32,372 bases of DNA. It comes from Chitinophagaceae bacterium. Lineage in GTDB: Bacteria > Bacteroidota > Bacteroidia > Chitinophagales > Chitinophagaceae. Below are positions 23,773 through 30,296 of this stretch, in pieces. The DNA is taken from NCBI GenBank assembly GCA_004028765.1, contig SAIX01000010.1, positions 1 to 32,372 of the forward strand, in the 5' to 3' direction. Each line of letters opens with the position of its first letter. Positions within the stretch are counted from its first letter, which is position 1. Made by a program: the position numbers and the translations under genes. The notes under the pieces are model-generated. The model was not told the DNA's origin, did no database searches, and saw only the letters and a list, made by a program, of their open reading frames with translations.

Positions 23773-24585
23773 ATGTATCCCAAACAAAGCATCCTTTTGC
23801 TGTCCTGTATTTTGTTGCTGCAGCTTGTATATCCGCAGCAGAAAATACTGGCTTTTTATACGGCCCGGCAGGACCTTGCACATATCAGTTTTGTACACGA
23901 AGCAAATAACTGGTTCGCCAAAAAAGCAAAAGCGAACGGTATCGGATACGATTCAACAAATGATTGGTCGGAACTGAATGAACGGGTGCTGCGGCAATAC
24001 GATCTCATTCTTTTTCTTGATACGAGACCCGAAGAAGTATCGCAGCGCAACGCGTTTGAAAAATATATAAAGGATGGCGGCGCCTGGATGGGCTTTCATT
24101 TTTCTGCATTTGCTTTAACACCCTCTGCGTATGAACAAAACTGGAACTGGTACCACGATCTGTTTCTCGGATCGGGCCAGTACCAAAGCAATACCTGGCG
24201 CCCTGCGGCGGCAATGCTTCGGGTTGAAGCAACACGACATCCTGCCGTAAAAAATCTTCCCCCAATATTCCGGAGTGCGCCCAATGAATGGTACCGCTGG
24301 GAAAAAGACCTCCGGCAAAACCCGGATATCGAAATCCTGTTAGCGATCGACAGCAGCAGTTTCCCGCTTGGTACCGGTCCAAAGCCACAGGAAATATGGC
24401 ATAGCGGGTATTATCCCGTTGCATGGACCAACAAAAAATACCGCATGCTGTATATGAATATGGGGCATAATGATATGGATTATGGGGGAACAAATGCAAG
24501 CCTCTCCAGTAGTTTCAGCAGCGAAGAACAGAACCGTTTTATCTGGAATGCGGTAATATGGCTGCTGCAAAAAAGAAAACCATAA
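23773..24585 (+). CDS. Exported ThuA-like domain protein
   Basis: A 270-residue protein with an N-terminal signal peptide (about 1-22, ending VYPQ). The rest is a ThuA-like, class-I-glutamine-amidotransferase-fold domain: KILAFYTARQDLAHISFVHEANNWF, the strand YDLILFLDTRPEEVS, the segment YIKDGGAWMGFHFSAF (family GGGxxGxH), and the C-terminal PVAWTNKKYRMLYMNMGHNDMDYG followed by FIWNAVIWLL. The Cys nucleophile of amidotransferases is absent, as is usual here. ThuA itself belongs to trehalose catabolism; in Bacteroidota secreted relatives often sit with sugar-processing genes, which are not seen here, so no substrate is proposed. The YCII-domain gene starts 10 bases after its stop. Confidence 0.82.
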   Translation: MYPKQSILLLSCILLLQLVYPQQKILAFYTARQDLAHISFVHEANNWFAKKAKANGIGYDSTNDWSELNERVLRQYDLILFLDTRPEEVSQRNAFEKYIKDGGAWMGFHFSAFALTPSAYEQNWNWYHDLFLGSGQYQSNTWRPAAAMLRVEATRHPAVKNLPPIFRSAPNEWYRWEKDLRQNPDIEILLAIDSSSFPLGTGPKPQEIWHSGYYPVAWTNKKYRMLYMNMGHNDMDYGGTNASLSSSFSSEEQNRFIWNAVIWLLQKRKP

Positions 24586-24595
24586 CACCTGCTAT

Positions 24596-24988
24596 ATGAA
24601 AGAATATATGTTTCTGATCAGGAACCGGGGTGATGAAAAAGCAAGGCTTTCGCCCGAGCAGCATCTGCAATTTGTAAAAGCCTGCGAAGAGTATATCGGC
24701 GGGCTGATGCGGCAGAAAAAATTAATCGCCGCACAGCCATTGTTGCGAGAAGGAAAAATTTTATACGGCCGCAAGGCGCCGCAGGCAGAAAAAGCAGTTG
24801 ACCCATCTGGGGAGATACAGGTTGGCTATTACCATATCCTCGCCGAAGATGCAGCCGAGGCAGAAGCCATCGCGCGACAAAACCCCGAATTCGAATGGTG
24901 CGAAAGCGCCAGCATCGAAGTGCGCCCGCTGAAAGCAAAAGAAGTACAAACCGGCTATGAATATCCTTCCAACCGCCGCATCATTTAA
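24596..24988 (+). CDS. YCII-related domain protein
   Basis: A 130-residue soluble protein of the YCII-related (YciI/DGPF) family, a ferredoxin-like fold. It opens with KEYMFLIRN and SPEQHLQFVKACEEYIGGL, has the substrate-pocket strand AQPLLREGKILYG, and ends with the GYYHILAEDAAEAEAIARQNP helix and the SASIEVRPL strand. Known relatives include small dehydrochlorinase-like and isomerase-like enzymes, but most are uncharacterised. It is 10 bases downstream of the ThuA-like gene and probably shares its transcript. Its last eight bases overlap the end of the convergent DsrE-family gene. Confidence 0.8.
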   Translation: MKEYMFLIRNRGDEKARLSPEQHLQFVKACEEYIGGLMRQKKLIAAQPLLREGKILYGRKAPQAEKAVDPSGEIQVGYYHILAEDAAEAEAIARQNPEFEWCESASIEVRPLKAKEVQTGYEYPSNRRII

Positions 24989-25520
24989 AATTGATCAGCG
25001 CATAACCCTTTAGCTGGTAGGTGGTGAGGGTGGTCAGGGCCGAAGTTGCCACGCTTACTTCCGGCGCAATATCCGCATCGGTTAGTTTGCCGCGGATCAG
25101 GTTTTGTCCGCATACAAAAAATTTCACCCCCGCATCACTCAATTCTTTGATCAAAGCAAGGTTCGGGTTATCCATCTTGAATTTTTTGCGGAAGGTTTCA
25201 TTGTTGAGGATCGAGAAGGTTGCCATTTTATGGATCACCACAACCGCATGGATATTTTTCGCGGGAACACCGCCTGCGCCATGTAGGTTCAATAAAGTGG
25301 CAACGGCTTCGAGGTACAGGTTCAGCGTGTCGGGTTTATCGGCTGCATTGGTGATATCGATAAGGATCTTATACTCCATCGAGGGGTCGGGCTTTTCTTT
25401 GGCTGCCGGAATTTCCCAGACAGACCCGAAAGAGGGTACGATGGGGTTTACTTTGTTTTGTTGCGCCTGTGCCAGGGAAAAACCAAGAAGGAATAAAAGA
25501 GAAGCGAGGTATTTCGTCAT
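24981..25520 (-). CDS. Exported DsrE-family protein
   Basis: A 179-residue protein with a signal peptide (about 1-20, TKYLASLLFLLGFSLAQAQ). The mature part resembles DsrE/DsrF-like proteins: YKILIDITNAADKPDTLNLYLEAVATLLNLH, then KNIHAVVVIHKMATFSIL, and LIKELSDAGVKFFVCGQNLI with the Cys at the place typical of periplasmic DsrE relatives. Cytoplasmic DsrE proteins relay sulfur; the exported relatives have no assigned role. A TTG two codons upstream (25524-25526) is in frame, but ATG 25520 gives the standard signal peptide. A -7-like TATCTTTC lies on this strand at 25537-25544. It overlaps the YCII-domain gene tail to tail by eight bases. Confidence 0.78.
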   Translation of the reverse strand: MTKYLASLLFLLGFSLAQAQQNKVNPIVPSFGSVWEIPAAKEKPDPSMEYKILIDITNAADKPDTLNLYLEAVATLLNLHGAGGVPAKNIHAVVVIHKMATFSILNNETFRKKFKMDNPNLALIKELSDAGVKFFVCGQNLIRGKLTDADIAPEVSVATSALTTLTTYQLKGYALINFK

Positions 25521-25763
25521 AACCAAAGTATTTCCAGAAAGATAAACAGATACGGGATAACCAGTCTTGAAAACAGGCCCGCCGGTCGGAGAACCCGTTG
25601 GTCGATCTAAAAAAGCCGCGGGTTAATCGAACCCTGTCCGAATTATACATCTTCCCCAATGGTTCTCGTTGAAAAACAACCAAAAAATCAGTAGAAATAC
25701 GCTTGTTGGCCCGTATCCGAAAGAATAATTTTACCGCGGCATACGAAACAACCGCCAAGAACG

Positions 25764-25792
25764 TTAGTAAAAAAATACTAAAAAAATTAGTG
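25764..25792. promoter_or_regulatory. Candidate operator array upstream of recA (TTAGT half-sites)
   Basis: TTAGTA (25764-25769), AAAAAA, TACTAA (25776-25781), a further A5 and TTAGTG (25787-25792) form three alternating half-sites spaced about one helical turn. The first two are a perfect 6-6-6 inverted repeat. The third abuts the presumed -33 TTG (25793-25795) of recA. Position and symmetry suggest a repressor site, possibly for an SOS LexA; the sequence is not one I can match to a published Bacteroidota box. Confidence 0.45.
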
Positions 25793-25810
25793 TTGATAAG
25801 AAAAAAGAGC

Positions 25811-25818
25811 TAATTTTA
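25811..25818 (+). promoter_or_regulatory. Putative -7 element TAATTTTA of recA
   Basis: A 7/8 match to TAnnTTTG, 36 bases before the recA ATG. The nearest TTG (25793-25795) is 15 bases upstream, slightly short for a -33 element. The leader is A-rich just before the start. Confidence 0.4.
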
Positions 25819-25854
25819 CGTCTCCATTAAATTTGACCCATTAAACAGAAAAAC

Positions 25855-26865
25855 ATGAGTAACGCAGAAAAACTGAAGGCCCTGAAGCTGACGATCGACA
25901 AGATCGATAAGGATTACGGAAAAGGAAGTGTGATGATGATGAACGAGAAAAGCCAGGAACCAATGGAAGTGATTTCCACCGGCTCAATTGGCCTCGATGC
26001 GGCACTCGGCGTTGGCGGGCTACCCAAAGGAAGGATCATCGAAATATATGGGCCGGAATCTTCCGGTAAAACCACGGTGGCCACACATGTGATCGCCGAA
26101 GCACAGAAAAAAGGCGGTATGTGTGCCATCATTGATGCGGAACATGCGTTCGACAGCAGCTATGCACAGAAACTGGGTGTGGATGTTGACAACCTGCTGA
26201 TCTCACAACCTGATTACGGGGAACAGGCGCTGGAAATCGCCGACAGGCTGATCCTTTCCGGCGCACTGGATGTAGTGGTGATCGACTCAGTAGCTGCACT
26301 TGTTCCCAAAAGTGAACTCGAGGGCGAAATGGGCGACAGTAAAATGGGTCTGCATGCAAGGCTGATGAGCCAGGCATTGCGGAAACTTACAGCCACGATC
26401 AATAAAACAAATACGGTTTGCATATTTATTAACCAGCTCCGCGAAAAGATCGGTGTCATGTTCGGCAACCCCGAAACCACCACCGGAGGAAATGCGTTGA
26501 AGTTCTATGCATCGGTTCGTTTGGATATCCGCCGGATGACGCAGATCAAAGATGGTGATGCGGCCATTGGTAACCACGTAAAAGTAAAAGTGGTAAAAAA
26601 CAAAGTGGCGCCCCCTTTCCGCGCGGCCGAATTTGATATTGTTTTCGGCGAGGGTATCAGCAAGCTGGGAGAGATCATTGATATGGGGGTTGAACTCGGG
26701 ATCGTTCAGAAAAGCGGCTCCTGGTTTAGTTATGAAAGCAACAAACTGGGCCAGGGAAGGGATGCAGTAAAATCACTCCTGCACGATAATCCCGAACTCG
26801 CAAATGAAATCGAGGCCAAGATCCGCGCGAAAATCAGTGAAGTAAAAGCAACCGCCGAAGCATAA
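25855..26865 (+). CDS. recA: Recombinase RecA
   Basis: RecA forms filaments on single-stranded DNA, drives strand exchange and triggers the SOS response. The 336-residue protein shows the N-terminal filament helix, Walker A GPESSGKT at 66-73, DAEHAF with the catalytic Glu (Phe where many have Leu), Walker [13 protein letters not shown], loop L1 ([20 protein letters not shown]), the [19 protein letters not shown] strand and loop L2, and the lidded C-terminal domain. The very acidic tail of E. coli RecA is missing, a common length variant. It is monocistronic: it has its own promoter, a probable operator and a terminator. No recX or lexA is adjacent. Confidence 0.99.
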   Translation: MSNAEKLKALKLTIDKIDKDYGKGSVMMMNEKSQEPMEVISTGSIGLDAALGVGGLPKGRIIEIYGPESSGKTTVATHVIAEAQKKGGMCAIIDAEHAFDSSYAQKLGVDVDNLLISQPDYGEQALEIADRLILSGALDVVVIDSVAALVPKSELEGEMGDSKMGLHARLMSQALRKLTATINKTNTVCIFINQLREKIGVMFGNPETTTGGNALKFYASVRLDIRRMTQIKDGDAAIGNHVKVKVVKNKVAPPFRAAEFDIVFGEGISKLGEIIDMGVELGIVQKSGSWFSYESNKLGQGRDAVKSLLHDNPELANEIEAKIRAKISEVKATAEA

Positions 26866-26894
26866 AAACTTGTTTTTGATGGGTTAGTTAGTAT

Positions 26895-26926
26895 AACCAC
26901 TGCCGGGGACGGCGGTGGTTTTTTTT
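26895..26926 (+). terminator. Rho-independent terminator of recA
   Basis: AACCACTGCCG and CGGCGGTGGTT form an 11-pair stem with one G-U pair around GGGA, followed by a run of T, 29 bases after the recA stop codon. Confidence 0.92.
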
Positions 26927-27064
26927 AAAGAAAAGGGTCGGTTTTGCCCCCGAAATAGCTTTTTTCTAAATCAGAAAAGAAATAAAATGTTTAACGGGCA
27001 ATAAATGGTATAAAACGAAAGGACAAGAAACCAAATCGGTACATTAGAAATCTAAACAAAGGGA

Positions 27065-27961
27065 TTGCTATACCGGTTTCTAAAATGGCCCGTTAAACTG
27101 GCTTTGTCTTTTTTCTGCCGGCGGATCACCAGCATCCACCCGGAAGCTTTTTCTGAGCAAGGCCCGCTGCTGCTCGTGGCTAACCATCCCAACTCATTCC
27201 TTGATGCGATTGTAATCGCTTCGCGGTTCAGAAAACCGGTCCATTTCCTGGCCCGCGGCGACGCTTTTCAAAAACCCTGGCATGGGCGCCTGTTGCGGAT
27301 GCTGAATATGATCCCGGTTTACCGGCTCAGTGAAGGAAAAGAAAACCTGCCCCGAAATGAATATGCATTCCGGAGAAGCGCCGAACTACTGCGATCGGAG
27401 GAAATCGTGTTGATATTTATTGAAGGAGTCTGTGTACACCAACACGAACTGCAGCCATTTAAAAAAGGGGCGGCGCGGATAGCGTGGGAAAACAGAACGG
27501 TTCCCCGTTTCCGGGTTTTGCCGATGGGCATTGCCTATGATTCGTTTACCCGTTTTGGAAAAAATATCGTGATCGATTTGGGCGAACCGTTATCCGCATC
27601 AACGCTTTTTACAGAAGCGGACCAGGCAAAAAACTATCGTGTTTTTAACGAAAAAATGTATAAAGAGATCAGCCCGAGAATTCGTGTTCCTCTTCAGGAA
27701 GCGACAAATCAGAACGCGCTTTGGACAACCGCGAAGCTGCTCCACCTGCCGCTTTATTATCCACTCAAAAAAATCATCGCACAAAAAACAGCAGGCACCG
27801 TTTTTTATGATTCGGTTTTATTTGGTGTGCTGCTTTTCCACTACCCCTTGTTTCTTGTACTGGTGTTCACCGGGCTTTCGTTTTTGATATCGACCCCCAT
27901 GGCGGCTTTCATAACCATCCTGTTTCCCGCAACGGCATGGATTGCCATAAAGCGATTGTAG
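27065..27961 (+). CDS. Membrane-associated acyltransferase (PlsC-like), TTG start
   Basis: A 298-residue phospholipid-acyltransferase-family protein. Motif I is NHPNSFLDA near residue 38, with five residues between His and Asp in place of the usual four, a variant I have seen in other Bacteroidota homologues. Further blocks are FLARGDAFQKPW, the FIEGVCVHQHELQPFKKGAARIAW motif III (usual FPEG), and VLPMGIAYDS. Hydrophobic helices occupy about 245-295. Such enzymes acylate lysophospholipids or glycerol phosphates at the inner membrane. The start is TTG (27065): an in-frame stop lies at 27053-27055 and no ATG occurs before motif I. A -7-like TACATTAG lies at 27040-27047. Confidence 0.82.
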   Translation: MLYRFLKWPVKLALSFFCRRITSIHPEAFSEQGPLLLVANHPNSFLDAIVIASRFRKPVHFLARGDAFQKPWHGRLLRMLNMIPVYRLSEGKENLPRNEYAFRRSAELLRSEEIVLIFIEGVCVHQHELQPFKKGAARIAWENRTVPRFRVLPMGIAYDSFTRFGKNIVIDLGEPLSASTLFTEADQAKNYRVFNEKMYKEISPRIRVPLQEATNQNALWTTAKLLHLPLYYPLKKIIAQKTAGTVFYDSVLFGVLLFHYPLFLVLVFTGLSFLISTPMAAFITILFPATAWIAIKRL

Positions 27962-28024
27962 AAGCTGTTATCGGCAATACAAACAGGGTTACCTTATCTT
28001 CATATACCGTATCAATCCCAAACA

Positions 28025-28483
28025 ATGGCAAATACCATCACCAAAATAATCGGCAAAAGAAAAAGGATCGCGCTGGTGGCGCATGATCATAAAAAAAGCG
28101 ATCTGTTAGAGTGGGCGAAACACAACAGCGAAACGCTTTCAAAACACGAACTGTTCGCAACGGGAACCACGGGCAAATTATTAGAGGAAACGCTTGACCG
28201 GCCGGTAAAAAAACTGCTGAGCGGCCCGCTGGGCGGAGATCAGCAGATCGGCGCGATGATCGCGAATGGCGAGATCGACATGATGTTTTTTTTCTGGGAC
28301 CCGATGGAAGCACAACCGCACGACAGCGATGTAAAAGCATTGCTCCGCTTATGTGTTGCCTGGAATATCCCGATGGCCTGCGACAGGGCAACGGCAGATT
28401 TTATCATGACATCGCCGTTTATGCACGGGGAATACAAAACAACGCTGCCCGATTATAACGGCTATTTAAACCGGAAGATCTGA
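28025..28483 (+). CDS. mgsA: Methylglyoxal synthase
   Basis: MgsA converts dihydroxyacetone phosphate to methylglyoxal and phosphate, a bypass of lower glycolysis used when phosphate is low or sugar phosphates build up. The 152-residue protein is the full length for the family. Conserved blocks are LVAHDHKK (H20, D21), FATGTTGKLLE (phosphate binding), SGPLGGDQQIGA with the catalytic Asp72, and the long FFFWDPMEAQPHDSDVKALL stretch followed by RLCVAWNIPMACDRATADF. All active-site residues I know are present. It stands alone, 63 bases after the acyltransferase gene and 70 bases before the amidase gene. Confidence 0.97.
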   Translation: MANTITKIIGKRKRIALVAHDHKKSDLLEWAKHNSETLSKHELFATGTTGKLLEETLDRPVKKLLSGPLGGDQQIGAMIANGEIDMMFFFWDPMEAQPHDSDVKALLRLCVAWNIPMACDRATADFIMTSPFMHGEYKTTLPDYNGYLNRKI

Positions 28484-28523
28484 AACGCATCAAAGCAAAC
28501 CGAACAATGCATCTGCAAGGATG

Positions 28524-28531
28524 TTAGTTTT
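28524..28531 (+). promoter_or_regulatory. Putative -7 element TAGTTTTA of the amidase gene
   Basis: A 7/8 TAnnTTTG match 22 bases before the ATG at 28554. It lies inside the upstream in-frame extension (ATG 28521), which argues that the shorter start is the real one. Confidence 0.4.
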
Positions 28532-28553
28532 ACAACCTCAACGAATAACAATT

Positions 28554-30206
28554 ATGAGAACATTATTTTTCTGCGCCTGTATGCTGATGGGCGCCACCGT
28601 TTTTGCGCAGGATACGATGAGCAAAGAAGACATTAAATCGGCCGCCAGGTTGCTTGACCTGCAATTTACCCAGAAAGAAGTGGATACGATGTACGATGGT
28701 GTAAAAGAAAACCTGATGGGTTACCGCATGATGCACAAACAAAGCCTCAACAACAATGTACCAATGAGTTTGTGGCAAAGCCCGGTTTTGCCCGGGATGA
28801 AATTTCCTGAAAAACAGGAGCCCATCAGCTGGAATATTCCCGCCAATGTTGTGTTGCCCGCCAATAAAAACGAGCTGGCCTATTATTCGGTTTTACAACT
28901 CGCTTCGCTGATCAAAAACAAAAAAATATCTTCTGTTGATCTGACAAAGTTTTTTCTCGAAAGGATCCGCAAATACGGGGATAGTTTACAGTGTGTGATC
29001 TCTGTTACAGAAGAAATCGCGATGCAGCAGGCCCGGCAGGCAGATGCAGAAATCGCAAAAGGAAAATACCGCGGACCCCTGCATGGCATCCCGTATGGCC
29101 TGAAAGATCTTTTTGCTGTAAAAGGAACCAAAACCACCTGGGGCGCCGCGCCATATAAAAACCAGGTGATCGAAGAAGACGCTTTTGTTTATACACAACT
29201 CAAAAACGCGGGGGCGGTGCTGGTTGCAAAATTCACGCTTGGCGCGCTGGCGATGGGCGATTACTGGTATGGCGGCCGCACAAGAAACCCCTGGAACACG
29301 AAAACGGGATCATCGGGCTCTTCAGCGGGATCCACATCTGCAACAGTAGCGGGATTGGTTCCCTTTGCGATCGGCACAGAAACCTGGGGCTCGATTGTTT
29401 CGCCCTCTTCCACCTGTGGCGCAACGGGATTGCGCCCAACATTCGGCAGTATCAGTCGCAGTGGCGCGATGACATTAAGCTGGAGCCTAGATAAGATCGG
29501 CCCCATCTGCCGCAGTGCGGAAGACGCAGCTGTTGTGTTTAATTATATACATGGAACAGATGGGTATGATATGAGTGCGGTAAACCGCCCATTTAATTAT
29601 AAACCCAATGCAGATATTAAAAAATTAAGGGTAGCCTATGCAAAAAATTATTACGATCGCATTACCGATACCAGCCGGAACGAATGGAAGGTGTTAGATA
29701 CTTACCGTAAAATGGGTGTTCAGCTGGTGCCTGTTGTATTTCCTGACAGCGCCGTATATAACTTCAATATCATGGATATTGTGATCAGCGCAGAATGTGC
29801 AGCTGCATTCGATGAGTTTACGCGGAACAATATTGATGATGAAATGACGCAGCAGGGAAAGAACGACTGGCCAAACAGCTTCAGGGTATCGAGGCTGATG
29901 TCGGCAGTGGAATATATCAATGCGAACCGGCACCGGTACCAATTGATGCAGAAAGTAAATGAAGCGCTGAAAGATATAGACGTGCTCATCTGCCCCACAC
30001 GCGGCAGCGGCAACCAGGGCGCCATCACAAATTTAACGGGTCACCCGGTAGTGTGTATGCCAACCGGTTTTGATAAACGGTTCAATTTACCTACCAGTAT
30101 CACGCTGATTGGAAAACTATATGATGAAGCAAGTATACTCGCTGCGGCAAAAGCCTACCAGCAGGCAACGGAATGGGAGGATATGCATCCGCCGATGTTT
30201 AAATAA
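28554..30206 (+). CDS. Exported amidase-signature hydrolase
   Basis: A 550-residue protein of the amidase-signature family (GatA/FAAH type), exported by a signal peptide (about 1-19, ending ATVFAQ). The Ser-cisSer-Lys triad is visible: Lys184 in YGLKDLFAVKG, cis-Ser256 in the Gly/Ser-rich SGSSAGS segment, and nucleophile Ser280 in GTETWGSIVSPS, with the normal 24-residue spacing. The Arg/Gly-rich loop CGATGLRPTFGSISRSG follows. The N-terminal 80 residues are a helical extension. It should hydrolyse amides or peptide-like compounds in the periplasm; it is not the tRNA amidotransferase subunit, which is cytoplasmic. ATG 28554 is preferred over 28521 because it gives the signal peptide directly. 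It has its own terminator. Confidence 0.9.
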   Translation: MRTLFFCACMLMGATVFAQDTMSKEDIKSAARLLDLQFTQKEVDTMYDGVKENLMGYRMMHKQSLNNNVPMSLWQSPVLPGMKFPEKQEPISWNIPANVVLPANKNELAYYSVLQLASLIKNKKISSVDLTKFFLERIRKYGDSLQCVISVTEEIAMQQARQADAEIAKGKYRGPLHGIPYGLKDLFAVKGTKTTWGAAPYKNQVIEEDAFVYTQLKNAGAVLVAKFTLGALAMGDYWYGGRTRNPWNTKTGSSGSSAGSTSATVAGLVPFAIGTETWGSIVSPSSTCGATGLRPTFGSISRSGAMTLSWSLDKIGPICRSAEDAAVVFNYIHGTDGYDMSAVNRPFNYKPNADIKKLRVAYAKNYYDRITDTSRNEWKVLDTYRKMGVQLVPVVFPDSAVYNFNIMDIVISAECAAAFDEFTRNNIDDEMTQQGKNDWPNSFRVSRLMSAVEYINANRHRYQLMQKVNEALKDIDVLICPTRGSGNQGAITNLTGHPVVCMPTGFDKRFNLPTSITLIGKLYDEASILAAAKAYQQATEWEDMHPPMFK

Positions 30207-30214
30207 AAACCAGG

Positions 30215-30245
30215 AAAAACCCGCAGATCGCGGGTTTTTCTTTTC
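30215..30245 (+). terminator. Rho-independent terminator of the amidase gene
   Basis: AAAAACCCGC and GCGGGTTTTT pair perfectly (10 pairs) around AGATC, followed by more T, nine bases after the stop codon. Confidence 0.9.
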
Positions 30246-30296
30246 TGTTAACCGAGCATCATTCTTCGTAAATTGCTTAAGGACAAAAGAAAAAAA

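Larger units (their letters stand above)
25521..25854. other. Divergent intergenic region upstream of recA
   Basis: About 330 bases between the minus-strand DsrE-family gene and recA. The right third carries the recA promoter and a half-site array. The left part includes a GGGTT-AATCG-AACCC inverted repeat (near 25620-25634) with a T-run on the minus-strand side, but no gene or tRNA. The one long ORF across it, on the minus strand, has no recognisable domain and overlaps the DsrE gene, so I treat it as spurious. Confidence 0.5.

Noticed and set aside
25015..25545. A 174-codon plus-strand ORF opposite the DsrE-family gene
   Set aside because: Fully antisense to a gene with a good signal peptide and domain match; no domain of its own.
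25615..25640. A tRNA-like GGTTCGATT segment on the minus strand
   Set aside because: The surrounding bases give a 5-base stem with a 5-base loop, not a T-arm, and no acceptor, D or anticodon arms can be built.
25369..25758. A 129-codon minus-strand ORF reaching into the recA upstream region
   Set aside because: Overlaps the DsrE-family gene in another frame and has no recognisable domain; a well-formed signal peptide marks the real gene.
26962..26978. TTTTCT-N5-AGAAAA inverted repeat downstream of recA
   Set aside because: Low-complexity A/T repeat expected by chance in this AT-rich gap; no nearby promoter element to support an operator.
28521..28553. An upstream ATG extending the amidase by 11 codons
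   Set aside because: The extension covers the -7 element and would place polar residues before the signal peptide.
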